From NCBI GenBank assembly GCA_964019165.1, contig OZ025283.1, positions 10,834,481 to 10,898,480 on the forward strand: a DNA stretch of 64,000 bases, read 5' to 3'. Positions 11,662 through 24,729 of the stretch are shown in pieces. The notes beneath the pieces are model-generated. The model was not told the origin of the DNA and made no database searches. It saw only the letters and a list, made by a program, of their open reading frames with translations. The translations under genes and the position numbers were made by a program. The DNA is from Mastigias papua (Eukaryota > Cnidaria > Scyphozoa > Rhizostomeae > Mastigiidae). Numbering within the stretch: position 1 is the stretch's first letter; each line of letters opens with the position of its first letter.

Positions 11662-14600
11662 AGTTTTCGCAAGACGACAGTAGCAACCATATAGCGAAGG
11701 TACCGCGGAATAATGTATGTGGAGGGTGCGAAGTAATAAACACAATGACAGCATTTCAGCTCAGAATATGAACAAATTCTCAATTGAGATTTAACTCAAT
11801 AATAATATTATATCCATGATTCTCTACTATTCTGGGTAAAATGTTGTCACATATCTCTCATAGTTTACGTAAGTCGACAGTAGCAACCATATAGCGAAAG
11901 TAACGCGGAATGATGTATGTGGAGGGTACGAAGTAATAACCACAAAGACAGCATCTCAGCTCAGAATATCAACAAATCCTCAATTGAGATTTTACTCAAT
12001 AATAATATTATGTCCATGATTCTCTAGCATTCTGGGTAACATGTTGTCAAATATCTCTGATAGTTTTCGCAAGACGACAGTAGCAACCATATAGCGAAGG
12101 TACCGCGGAATAATGTATGTGGAGGGTGCGAAGTAATAAACACAATGGCAGCATCTCAGCTCAGAATATCAACAAATTCTCAATTGAGATTTTACTCAAT
12201 AATAATATTATGTCCATGAGTCTCTAGCATTCTGGGTAACATGTTGTCAAATATCCCTCATAGGTTTCGCAAGACGACAGTAGCAACCATATAGCGAAGG
12301 TACCGCGGAATAATGTATGTGGAGGGTGCGAAGTAATGAACACAATGGCAGCATCTCAGCTCAGAATATCAACAAATTCTCAATTGAGATTTTACTCAAG
12401 AATACTATTATATCGATGAGTCTCTACTATTCTGGGTGAAATGTTCTCAAATATCTCTGATAGTTTTCGTTAGAAGACAGTAGCAGCAATATATCGATGG
12501 TAACGCGGAATGATGTATGCGGAGGGTGCGAACTATTAAGCACAAAGACAGCATCTCAGCTCAGAATATCAACAAATTCTCAATTGAGGTTTTACTCAAT
12601 AATATTATTATGTCCATGAGTCTCTAGCATTCTGGGTAACATGTTGTCAAATATCCCTCATAGTTTTCGCAAGACGAAAGTAGCAACCATATAGCTAAGG
12701 TACCGCTGAATGATGTGTGCGGAGGGTGCGAAGTAATAAGCACAAAGACAGCATTTCAGCTCAGAATATGAAAAACTTCTCAATTGAGGTTTTACTCAAT
12801 AATATTATTATGTCCATGAGTCTCTAGCATTCTGGGTAACATGTTGTCAAATATCCCTCATTGTTTTAGCAAGACGACAGTAGCAACCATATAGCAAAGG
12901 TACCGCTGAATGATGTGTGCGGAGGGTGCGAAGTAATAAGCACAAAGACAGCATCTCAGCTCAGAATATCACCAAATTCTCAATTCAGATTTTACTCAAT
13001 AATAATATTATGTCCATGAGTCTCTAGCATTCTGGGTAACATGTTGTCAAATATCCCTCATAGTTTTCGTAAGAGGACAGTAGCACCACTAAAGGGAAGG
13101 TACCGCTGAATGATGTATGCATAGGATGGGAAGTAATAAGCACAAAGACAGTATCTCAGCTCAGAATATGGACACATTCTCAATTGGGATTTTACTCAAT
13201 AATATTATTATGTCCATGAGTCTCTAGCATTCTGGGTAACATGTTTTCAAATATCCCTCATAGTTTTTGCAAGACGACAGTAGGAACCATATAGCGAAGG
13301 TACCGCGGAATAATGTATGTGGAGGGTGCGAAGTAATAAACACAATGACAGCATTTCAGCTCAGAATATGAACAAATTCTCAATTGAGATTTAACTCAAT
13401 AATAATATTATATCCATGATTCTCTACTATTCTGGGCAAAATGTTGTCACATATCTCTCATAGTTTACGTAAGTCGACAGTAGCAACCATATAGCGAAAG
13501 TAACGCGGAATGATGTATGCGGAGGTTACGAAGTAATAACCACAAAGACAGCATCTCAGCTCAGAATATCAACAAATTCTCAATTGAGATTTTACTCAAT
13601 AATAATATTATGTCCATGAGTCTCTAGCATTCTGGGTAACATGTTGTTAAATATCCCTCATTGTTTTAGCAAGACGACAGTAGCAACCATATAGCGAAGG
13701 TACCGCTGAATGATGTGTGCGGAGGGTGCGAAGTAATAAGCACAAAGACAGCATCTCAGCTCAGAATATCAACAAATTCTCAATTCAGATTTTACTCAAT
13801 AATAATATTATGTCCATGAGTCTCTAGCATTCTGGGTAACATGTTGTCAAATATCCCTCATAGTTTTCGTAAGAGGACAGTAGCACCACTAAAGGGAAGG
13901 TACCGCTGAATGATGTATGCGGAGGATGGGAAGTAATAAGCACAAAGACAGCATCTCAGCTCAGAATATCAACAAATTCTCAATTAAGATTTTACTCAAT
14001 AATAATATTATGTCCATAATTCTCTAGCATTCTGGGTAACATGTTGTCAAATATCCCTCATAGTTTTCGTAAGAGGACAGTAGCACCACTAAAGGGAAGG
14101 TACCGCTGAATGATGTATGCGGAGGGTGCGAAGTAATAAGCACAAAGACAGTATCTCAGCACAGAATATGGACACATTCTCAATTGGGATTTTACTCAAT
14201 AATAATATTATGTCCATGAGTCTCTAGCATTCTGGGTAACATGTTATCAAATATCCCTCATAGTTCTCGCAAGACGACATTAGCAACAGTATAGCGAAGA
14301 TAACGCGGAATGATGTATGCGGAGGGTGCGAAGTAATAACGACACAGACAGCATCTCAGCTCAGAATATCAACAAATTCTCAATTTCGACTTGTCTCAAT
14401 AATATTATTATGTCCATGATTCTCTACTATTCTGGGTAAAATGTTTTCAAAAATCCCTCATAGTGGTCGTAGGACGACAGTAGCAACCATATAACGAAGG
14501 TACCGTGGACTAATGTATGCGGAGGGTGCGAAGTAATAAACACAATGACAGCATCTCAGCTCAGAATATGCACAATTTCTCAATTGAGATTTTATTCAAT

Positions 14601-16740
14601 AATAGTATTATGTCCTTGAGTCTCTAGCATTCTGGGTAACATGTTGTCAAATATCCCTCATAGTTTTCGCAAGACGACAGTGGCAACCATATAGCGAAGT
14701 ACCGCTGAATGATGTATGCTGAGGGTGCTAAGTAATAAGGAGAAAGACAGCATCTCAGCTCAGAATATGAACAAATTCTCAATTTCGATTTTACTCAATA
14801 ATAATATTATATCCATGAGTCTCTACTATTCTGCGTGACATGTTGTCACATATCTCTCATAGTTTACGTAAGTCGACAGTAGCAACCATATAGCGAAAGT
14901 AACGCGGAATGATGTATGCGGAGGGTACGAAGTAATAACCACGAAGACAGCATCTCAGCTCAGAATATCAACAAATTCTCAATTGAGATTTTACTCAATA
15001 ATAATATTATGTCCATGAGTCTCTAGCATTCTGGGTAACATGTTGTCAAATATCCCTCATAGGTTTCGCAAGACGACAGTAGCAACCATATAGCGAAGGT
15101 ACCGCGGAATAATGTATGTGGAGGGTGCGAAGTAATAAGCACAAAGACAGCATTTCAGCTCAGAATATCAAGAAATTCTAAATTGAGATTTTACTCAGTA
15201 ATATTATTATATCCATGAGTCTCTACTATTCTGGGTGAAATGTTTTCACATATCTCTGATAGTTTTCGTAAGAGGACAGTAGCAACAATATATCGATGGT
15301 AACGCAGAATGATGTATGCGGAGGGTGCGAACTAATAGGCACGAAGACAGCATCTCAGCTCAGAATATCAACACATTCTCAATTGAGATTTTTACTCAAT
15401 AATAATATTATCTCCTTGACTCTCTACTATTACGTGTAAAATGGTGTCACATATCTCTGATAGTGTACGTAAGACGACAGTAGCAACCATATAGCGAACG
15501 TAACGCGGAATGATGTATGCGCGGGGTGCGAAATAATAAGCAGACACACAGCATCTCAGCTCAGAATATGAACAACTTCTCAATTGAGATGTTACTCAAT
15601 AATATTATTATGTCCATGAGTCTCTAGCATTCTGGGTAACATGTTGTCAAATATCCCTTATAGTTTTCGCAACACGACAGTAGCAACCATATAGCGAAGG
15701 TACCGCTGAATGATGTATGAGGAGGGTGCGACGTAATAAGAACAAAGACAGCATCTCAGCTCAGACTATCAACAAATTCTCAATTGAGATTTTATTAAAT
15801 AATAATATTATATCCATGATTCTCTACTATTCTAGGTAAAATGTTTTCAAGTATCTCTCATAGTTTACGTAGGTCGACAGTAGCAACCATATAGCGAACG
15901 TAACGCGGAATGATGTATGCGGAGGGTACGAAGTAATAACAACAAAGACAGCATCTCAGCTCAGAATATCAATAAATTCTCAGTTGAGATGTTACTCAGC
16001 AATAATGGTATGTCCATGATTCTCTACTATTCTGGGTAAAATGTTGTCAAATATCCCTCATAGTTTTCGTAAGACGACAGTAGCAACCATATATCGGGGG
16101 TACCGCGGAATAATGTATGCGGTGGGTGCGAAGTAATAAGCACAAAGAGAGCATCTCAGCTCAGAATATGAACACATTCTCAATTGAGATTTTACTCAAT
16201 AATAATATTATGTCCATGATTTTCTAGCATTCCGTTTACAATGTTTTCAAATATCCCTCATAGTTTTCGTAAGACGACAGTAGCAACCATATATCGAGGG
16301 TACCGCGGAATAATGTATGCGGAGGGTGCGAAGTAATAAGCACAAAGGCAGCATCTCAGCTCAGAATATCAACACATTCTCAATTTCGAGTTTACTCAAT
16401 AATAATATTATATCCATTTCTCTCTACTGTTCCGTGTAAAATGGTTTCACATATCTCTCATAGTTTTCGTAAGACAACAGTAGCAACCATATATCGAGGG
16501 TACCGCGGAATAATGTATGCGGTGGGTGCGAAGTAATACGCAGAAAGACAGCATCTCAGCTCAGAATATCAACAAATTCTCAATTTCGCTTTTACTCAAT
16601 AATATTATTATGTCCATGATTCTCTAGCATTCTGGGTAACATGTTGTCAAATATCCCTCAGAGTTTTCATAAGACGACAGTAGCAACCATATAGCGAAGG
16701 TACCGCGGAATGATGTATGCGGAGGGTGCGACGTAATAAG
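11662..16740 (+). repeat. Long segmental duplication, right copy
   Basis: Second copy of the 1861-7940 segment, 1001 bp shorter because of one 800-bp and one 201-bp loss, both whole numbers of monomers (give or take one base). The remaining sequence is nearly identical, so the duplication is recent compared with the divergence between ordinary monomers. It ends near 16740, where the left copy continues with AGAAATTC and this copy diverges. Confidence 0.88.
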
Positions 16741-16907
16741 CACAAAGACAGCATCTCAGCTGAGAATATCAACAAATTCTCAATTGAGATTTTACTCAAT
16801 AATAATATTATGTCCATGATTTTCTAGCATTCTGTTTACAATGTTTTCAAATATCCCTCATAGTTTTCGTATGATGACAGTGGCAACCATATAGCGAAGG
16901 TACCGCG

Positions 16908-17203
16908 GAATGATGTATGCGGAGGGTGCGAAGTAATAAGCACAAAGACAGCATCTCAACTCAGACTATGACCACATCATCAAAATGTCGATTTTACTCA
17001 ATAATAATATTATGTCCATTATTGTCTAGCATTCTGTTTACAATTGTTTCGAATATCCCTCATAGTTTTCGTAAGACGACAGTAGCAACAATATAGCGAA
17101 GGTAACGCGGAATGATGTATGTGGAGGGAGCGAACTAATAAGCACAAAGACAGCATCTCAGCTCAGAATATCAACAAATTCTCAATTGAGATTTTACTCA
17201 ATA
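16908..17203 (+). repeat. 296-bp block identical to 55081-55376
   Basis: Read base by base, this block and 55081-55376 (38173 bp away) are identical. Both carry private changes such as GACCACATCATCAAAATG (with a local length gain), GTCCATTATTGTCTAG, TTTCGAATATCCC and GTGGAGGGAGCG. Close relatives of the CATTCTGTTTACAATTGTTTC monomer lie nearby at about 18.0, 19.4, 21.4, 21.8 and 22.4 kb, so this is the likely home domain. Confidence 0.92.
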
Positions 17204-17680
17204 ATATTATTATGTCCATGATTCTCTAGCATTCTGGGTAACATGGTGTCAAATATCCCTCATAGTTTTCGCACGACGACAGTAGCAACCATATAGCGAA
17301 GGTACCGCTGAATGATGTATTCGGAGGTTGCGAAGTAATAAGCACAAAGACAGCATCTCAGCTCAGACTATCAACAAATTATGACTGTCGATTTTACTCA
17401 ATAATAATATTATGTCCAGGATTCTCTGCTATTCCGTGTAATATGGTGTCACATATCTCTCATAGTTTTCGTAAGACGACAGTAGCAACCATATATCGAT
17501 GGTCCCGCGGAATAATGTATGCGGTGGGTGCGAAGTAATAAGCACAAAGACAGCATATCAGCTCAGAATGTGAACAAATTCTCAATTGAGATTTTACTCA
17601 ATAATATTATTATGTCCATGAGTCTCTAGCATTCTGGGTAACATGTTTTCAAATATCCCTCATAGTTTTCGTAAGACGAC

Positions 17681-18300
17681 AGTAGCTACCATATAGCGAA
17701 GGTACCGCGGAATGATGTATGCGGAGGGTGCGAAGGAATAAGCACAAAGACAGGATCTCAGCTCAGAATATGAACAAATTAGCAATTTCGATTTTACTCA
17801 ATAAAAATAGTATATCCATGATTCTCTACTATTCTGGGTAAAATGTGTTCAATTATCTATCATAGTATTCGTAAGAGGACAGTAGCATCACTATAGCGAA
17901 GGTAACGCGGAATAATGTATGCAGAGTGTGCTAAGTAATAAGGACAAAGACAGCATCTCAGCTCAGAATATGAACAAACTCTCAATTTCGATTTTACTCA
18001 ATAATAATATTATGTCCATGATTTTCTAGCATTCTGTTTACAATTGTTTCAAATATCCCTCATAGTTTTCGTAAGACGACAGTAGCAACAATATAGCGAT
18101 GGTAACGCGGAATGATGTATGCGGAGGGTGCGAACTAATAAGCACAAAGACAGCATCTCAGCTCAGAATATCAACAAATTCTCAATTGAGATTTTACTCA
18201 ATAATAATAATATGTCCATGATTCTCTAGCATTTTGGGTAAAATGTTGTCAAATATCCCTCATAGTTTTCGTAGAACGACAGTAGCAACCATATAGCGAA
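17681..18300 (+). repeat. Segment duplicated at 1400-bp offset, copy 1
   Basis: Matches 19081-19700 (seven monomers downstream) with few differences. Both copies contain the unusual monomer with ATAAAAATAGTATATCC, AATGTGTTCAATTATCTAT and GCAGAGTGTGCTAAG. A related, more diverged copy starts near 21181. Confidence 0.85.
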
Positions 18301-18895
18301 GGTAACGCGGAATGATGTATGCGGAGGGTGCGAAGTAATAAGCACAAAGACAGCATCTCAGCTCAGAATATCAACAAATTCTCAATTTCGATTTTACGCA
18401 ATAATATTATTATGTCCATGATTCTCTAACATTCTGGGTAAAATGATTTCAAATATCTCTCATAGTGTTCGTAAGAGGACTGTAGCATCAATATAGAGAA
18501 GGTAACGCGGAATGATGTATGCGGAGGGTGCGAACAAATAAGCACAAAGACAGCATCTCAGCTCAGAATATCAACAAATTCTCAATTTCGCGTTTACTCA
18601 ATAATAATATTATATCTATGACTATCTACTATTCCGTGTAAAATGGTGTCTCATATCTCTCATAGTTGTAGTAAGACAACAGTAGCAACCATATAGCGAA
18701 GGTACCGCGGACTGATGTATGCGGAGAGTGCGAAGTAATAAGCACAAAGACAGCATCTCAGCTCAGAATATCAACAAATTCTCAATTTCGCTTTTACTCA
18801 ATAATATTATTATGTCCATGATTCTCTAGCATTCTGGGTAACATCTTGTCAAATATCTCTCATAGTTTTCGCAAGGCGACAGTAGCAACCATATA
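18301..18895 (+). repeat. Segment duplicated at 5200-bp offset, copy 1
   Basis: Matches 23501-24095 (26 monomers away) at about 99% by eye. Private markers include GATTTTACGCAATAATATT, GGACTGTAGCATCAATATAG, CGCGTTTACTCAATAATA and ACATCTTGTCAAATATC. The two copies diverge again at ATATATCGAG versus ATATAGCGAA. Confidence 0.87.
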
Positions 18896-19080
18896 TCGAG
18901 GGTACCGCGGAATAATGTATGCGGTGGGTGCGAAGTAATAAGCACAAAGACAGCATCTCAGCTCAGAATATCAACAAATTCTCACTTTCGATTTTACTCA
19001 ATAATATTATTATGTCCATGATTCTCTAGCATTCTGGGTAACATGTTCTCAAATATCCCTCATAGTTGTCGTAAGACGAC

Positions 19081-19700
19081 AGTAGCAACCATATAGCGAA
19101 GGTACCGCGGAATGATGTATGCGGAGGGTGCGAAGGAATAAGCACAACGACAGGATCTCAGCTCAGAATATGAACAAATTAGCAATTTCGATTTTACTCA
19201 ATAAAAATAGTATATCCATGATTCTCTACTATTCTGGGTAAAATGTGTTCAATTATCTATCATAGTATTCGTAAGAGGACAGTAGCATCTCTATAGCGAA
19301 GGTAACGCGGAATAATGTATGCAGAGTGTGCTAAGTAATAAGGAAAAAGACAGCATCTCAGCTCAGAATATGAACAAATTCTCAATTTCGATTTTACTCA
19401 ATAATAATATTATGTCCATGATTTTCTAGCATTCTGTTTACAATTGTTTCAAATATCCCTCATAGTTTTCGTAAGACGACAGTAGCAACAATATAGCGAT
19501 GGTAACGCGGAATGATGTATGCGGAGGGTGCGAACTAATAAGCACAAAGACAGCATCTCAGCTCAGAATATCAACAAATTCTCAATTGAGATTTTACTCA
19601 ATAATAATAATATGTCCATGATTCTCTAGCATTTTGGGTAAAATGTTGTCAAATATCCCTCATAGTTTTCGTAGAACGACAGTAGCAACCATATAGCGAA
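19081..19700 (+). repeat. Segment duplicated at 1400-bp offset, copy 2
   Basis: Second copy of 17681-18300. Differences seen include CACAACGACAGG against CACAAAGACAGG and GCATCTCTATAG against GCATCACTATAG. The copies part after the GTAGAACGAC-type monomer near 19700. Confidence 0.85.
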
Positions 19701-21580
19701 GGTACCGCAAAATAATGTATGCGGAGGGTGCGAAGTAATAAGCACAAAGACAGCATCTCAGCTCAGAATATCAACAAATTCTCAATTGAGATTTTACTAA
19801 ATAATAATAATATGTCCATGATTCTCTAGCATTCTGGGTAAAATGTTTTCAAATATGCCTCATAGTTTTTGTACAACGACACTAGCAACCATATAGCGAA
19901 GGTACCGCAAAATAATGCATGCGGAGGGTGGGAAGTAATAAGCACAAAGACTGCATCTCAGGTCAGAATATCAACAAATTCTCAATTTCGATTTTACTCA
20001 ATAATAATATTATATCCATGACTTTCTACTATTCCGTGTAGAATGGTGTCACATATCTCTCATAGTTTTCGTAAGACGACAGTAGCTACCATATAGCGAA
20101 GATACCGCTGATTGATGTATGCGGAGGGTAAGAACTAATAAGCACAAAGACAGCATCTCAGCTCAGAATATCAACACATTCTCAATTGAGACTTTACTCA
20201 ATAATAATATTATATCCATGACTCTCTACTATTAAGTGTAAAATGGTGTCACATATCTCTCATAGTTTTCGTAAGACGACAGTAGCAACCATATATCGAG
20301 GGAACCGCGGAATAATGTATGCGGTGGGTGCGAAGTAATAAGCACAAAGACAGCATCTCAGCTCAGAATATCAACAAATTCTCACTTTCGATTTTACTCA
20401 ATAATATTATTATGTCCATGATTCTCTAGCATTCTGGGTAACATGTTCTCAAATATCCCTCATAGTTGTCGTAAGACGACAGTAGCAACCATATATCGAG
20501 GGTACCGCGGAATAATGTATGCGGTTGGTGCGAAGTAATAAGCACAAAGACAGCATGTCAGCTCAGAATATCAACAAATTCTCAATTGAGATTTTACTCA
20601 ATAATAATATTATGTCCATGATTTTTTAGCATTCCGTTTACAATGTTTTCAAATATCCCTCATAGTTTTCGTAAGACGACAGTAGCAACCATATATCGAG
20701 GGTACCGCGGAATAATGTATGCGGAGGGTGCGAAGTAATAAGCACAAAGGCAGCATCTCGGCTCAGAATATCAACACATTCTCAATTTCGATTTTACTCA
20801 ATAATAATATTATGTCCATTTCTCTCTACTATTCCGTGTAAAATGGTTTCACATATCTCTCATAGTTTTCGTAAGACGACAGTAGCAACCATATATCGAG
20901 GGTACGGCGGAATAATGTATGCGGTGGGTGCGAAGTAATAAGCACAAAGACAGCATCTCAGCTCAGAATATCAACAGATTCTCACTTTCGATTTTACTCA
21001 ATAATATTATTATGTCCATGATTCTCTAGCATTCTGGGTAACATGTTGTCAAATATCCCTCATAGTTTTCATAAGACGACAGTAGCAACCATATAGCGAA
21101 GGTACCGCTGAATGATGTATTCGGAGGGTGCGAAGTAATAACCACAAAGACAGGATCTCAGCTCAGAATATGAACAAATTATCAATTTCGATTTTACTCA
21201 ATAAAAATAGTATATTCATGATTCTCTACTATTCTGGGTAAAATGTTTTCAATTATCTATCATAGTATTCGTAAGAGGACAGTAGCATCAATATAGCGAA
21301 GGTAACGCGGAATAATTTATGCAGAGTGTGCTAAGTAATAAGGACAAAGACAGCATCTCAGGTCAGAATATGAACAAATTCTCAATGTCGATTTTACTCA
21401 ATAATAATATTATGTCCATGATTTTCTAGCATTCTGTTTACAATTGTTTCAAATATCCCTCATAGTTTTCGTAAGACGACAGTAGCAACCATATAGCGAA
21501 GGTAACGCGGAATGATGTATGCGGAGGGTAAGAACTAATAAGCACAAAGACAGCATCTCAGCTCAGAATATCAACAAATT

Positions 21581-22780
21581 CTCAATTGAGATTTCACGTA
21601 ATAATATTATTATGCCCATGATTCTTTAACATTCTGGGTAAAATGATGTCAAATATCTATCATAGTATTCGTAAGAGGACAGTAGCATCAATATAGCGAA
21701 GGTAACGCGGAATAATGTATGCAGAGTGTGCTAAGTAATAAGGACAAAGACAGCATCTCAGCTCAGAATATGAACAAATTCTCAATTGAGATTTTACTCA
21801 ATAATAATATTATGTCCATGATTTTCTAGCATTCTGTTTACAATTGTTTCAAATATCCCTCATAGTTTTCGTAAGACGACAGTAGCAACAATATAGCGAA
21901 GGTAACGCGGAATGATGTATGCGGAGGGTGCGAACTAATAAGCACAAAGACAGCATCTCAGCTCAGAATATCAACAAATTCTCAATTGAGATTTCACGTA
22001 ATAATATTATTATGCCCATGATTCTTTAACATTCTGGGTAAAATGATTTCAAATATCTCTCATAGTTTTCGTAAGAGGACAGTAGCAACAATATAGCGAA
22101 GGTAACGCGGAATGATGTATGCGGAGGGTACGAACTAATAAGCACAAAGACAGCATCTCAGCTCAGAATATCAACAAATTCTCAATTGAGATTTTACTTA
22201 ATAATGATAATATGTCCATGATTCTCTAGCATTTTGGGTAAAATGTTGTCAAATATCCCTCATACTTTTCGTACAACGACAGTAGCATCAATATAGCGAA
22301 GGTAACGCGGAATAATGTATGCAGAGTGTGCTAAGTAATAAGGACATAGACAGCATCTCAGCTCAGAATATGAACAAATTCTCAATTTCGATTTTACTCA
22401 ATAATAATATTATGTCCATGATTATCTAGCATTCTGTTTACAATTGTTTCAAATATCCCTCATAGTTTTCGTAAGACGACAGTAGCAACAATATAGCGAA
22501 GGTAACGAGGAATGATGTATGCGGAGGGTGCGAACTAATAAGCACAAAGACAGCATCTCAGCTCAGAATATCAACAAATTCTCAATTGAGATTTCACGTA
22601 ATAATATTATTATGCCCATGATTCTTTAACATTCTGGGTAAAATGATTTCAAATATCTCTCATAGTTTTCGTAAGAGGACTGTAGCAACAATATAGCGAA
22701 GGTAACGCGGAATGATGTATGGGGAGGGTACGAACTAATAAGCACACAGACAGCATCTCAGCTCAGAATATCAACAAAGT
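21581..22780 (+). repeat. Local 400/600-bp shuffled repeats
   Basis: The distinctive string GATTTCACGTAATAATATT occurs near 21588, 21988 and 22588, at spacings of 400 and then 600 bp. 21781-22180 aligns with 22381-22780. The spacing change is best explained by gain or loss of a whole monomer between cycles. Confidence 0.8.
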
Positions 22781-23500
22781 CTCAATTGAGATTTTACTCA
22801 ATAATAATATTATGTCCATGATTCTCTAGCATTCTGGGTAACATGTTGTCAAATATCCCTCATAGTTTTCGCAAGGCGACAGTAGCAACCATATAGCGAA
22901 GGTACCGCTGAATGATGTATGCGGAGGGTTCGAAGTAATAAGCACAAAGACAGCATCTCAGCTCAGAATATCAACAAATTCTCAATTTCGAGTTTACTCA
23001 ATACAAATATTATATCCATGATTCTCTACTATTCCGTGTAAAATGTTGTCAAATATCTCTCATAGTTGTCGTAAAATGACAGTAGCAACAATATAGCGAA
23101 GGTAACGCGGAATGATGTATGCGGAGGGTGCGAAGTAATAAGCACAAAGACAGCATCTCAGCTCAGAATATCAACAAATTCTCAATTTCGCTTTTACTCA
23201 ATAATAATAGTATGTCTATGATTTTCTACTATTCTGCGTAACATGTGTTCAAATATCTCTCATATTTTTCGTAAGACGACAGTAGCAACCATATTGCGAA
23301 GGTAACGCGGAATGATGTATCCGGAGGGTGCGAAGTAATAAACACAAAGACAGCATCTCAGCTCAGAATATCACCAAATTCTCAATTTCGAGTTTACTCA
23401 ATAATAATATTATGTCCATGATTCTCTACTATTCTGGGTAAAATGTGTTCAAATATCTCTCATAGTTTTCGTAAGACGGCAGTAGCAACCATATAGCGAA

Positions 23501-24095
23501 GGTAACGCGGAATGATGTATGCGGAGGGTGCGAAGTAATAAGCACAAAGACAGCATCTCAGCTCAGAATATCAACAAATTCTCAATTTCGATTTTACGCA
23601 ATAATATTATTATGTCCATGATTCTCTAACATTCTGGGTAAAATGATTTCAAATATCTCTCATAGTGTTCGTAAGAGGACTGTAGCATCAATATAGCGAA
23701 GGTAACGCGGAATGATGTATGCGGAGGGTGCGAACAAATAAGCACAAAGACAGCATCTCAGCTCAGAATATCAACAAATTCTCAATTTCGCGTTTACTCA
23801 ATAATAATATTATATCTATGACTATCTACTATTCCGTGTAAAATGGTGTCTCATATCTCTCATAGTTGTCGTAAGACAACAGTAGCAACCATATAGCGAA
23901 GGTACCGCGGACTGATGTATGCGGAGAGTGCGAAGTAATAAGCACAAAGACAGCATCTCAGCTCAGAATATCAACAAATTCTGAATTTCGCTTTTACTCA
24001 ATAATATTATTATGTCCATGATTCTCTAGCATTCTGGGTAACATCTTGTCAAATATCTCTCATAGTTTTCGCAAGGCGACAGTAGCAACCATATA
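23501..24095 (+). repeat. Segment duplicated at 5200-bp offset, copy 2
   Basis: Second copy of 18301-18895. It carries the same private markers, with single-base differences such as CTGAATTTCG here against CTCAATTTCG in the first copy. Confidence 0.87.
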
Positions 24096-24729
24096 GCGAA
24101 GGTACCGCTGAATGATGTATGCGGAGGGTTCGAAGTAATAAGCACAAAGACAGCATCTCAGCTCAGAATATCAACAAATTCTCAATTGAGATTTTACTCA
24201 ATAATAGTAGTATATCTATGATTCTCTACTATTCTGGGTAAAATGTTGTCAAATATCTCTCATAGTTCTCGTAAGACGACAGTAGCAACCATATAGCGAA
24301 GATACCGCGGATTGATGTACGCAGAGGGTGCAAAGTAATAACCACAGAGACAGCAGCTCAGCTCAGAAAATCAAGATATTCTCAATTTCGATTTTACTCA
24401 ATAATAATATTATATCCATGAGTGTCTAGCATTCTGGGTAACATGTTGTCAAATATCCCTCATAGTTTTAGTAAGACGACAGCGGCAACCATATAGCGAA
24501 GGTACCGCTGATTGATGTATGCGGAGGGTGCGAAATAATAAGCACAAAGACAGCAGCTCAGCTCAGAATATCAACAAATTCTCAATTTCGATGTTACTCG
24601 GTAATAATATTATATCCATGATTCTCTAATACTCTGGGTACAATATTTTCACATATCTCTCATAGTTTACCTAAGTCGACAGTAGCAACCATATAGCGAA
24701 GGTAACGCGGAATGATGTATCCGGAGGGT

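Noticed and set aside
6391..15583. Identical 63-codon minus-strand ORFs at 6391-6582 and 15392-15583, and other 60-100 codon frames in the satellite
   Set aside because: They are antisense or sense readings of the 200-bp monomer, duplicated with it, with no conserved domain and no consistent frame from monomer to monomer.
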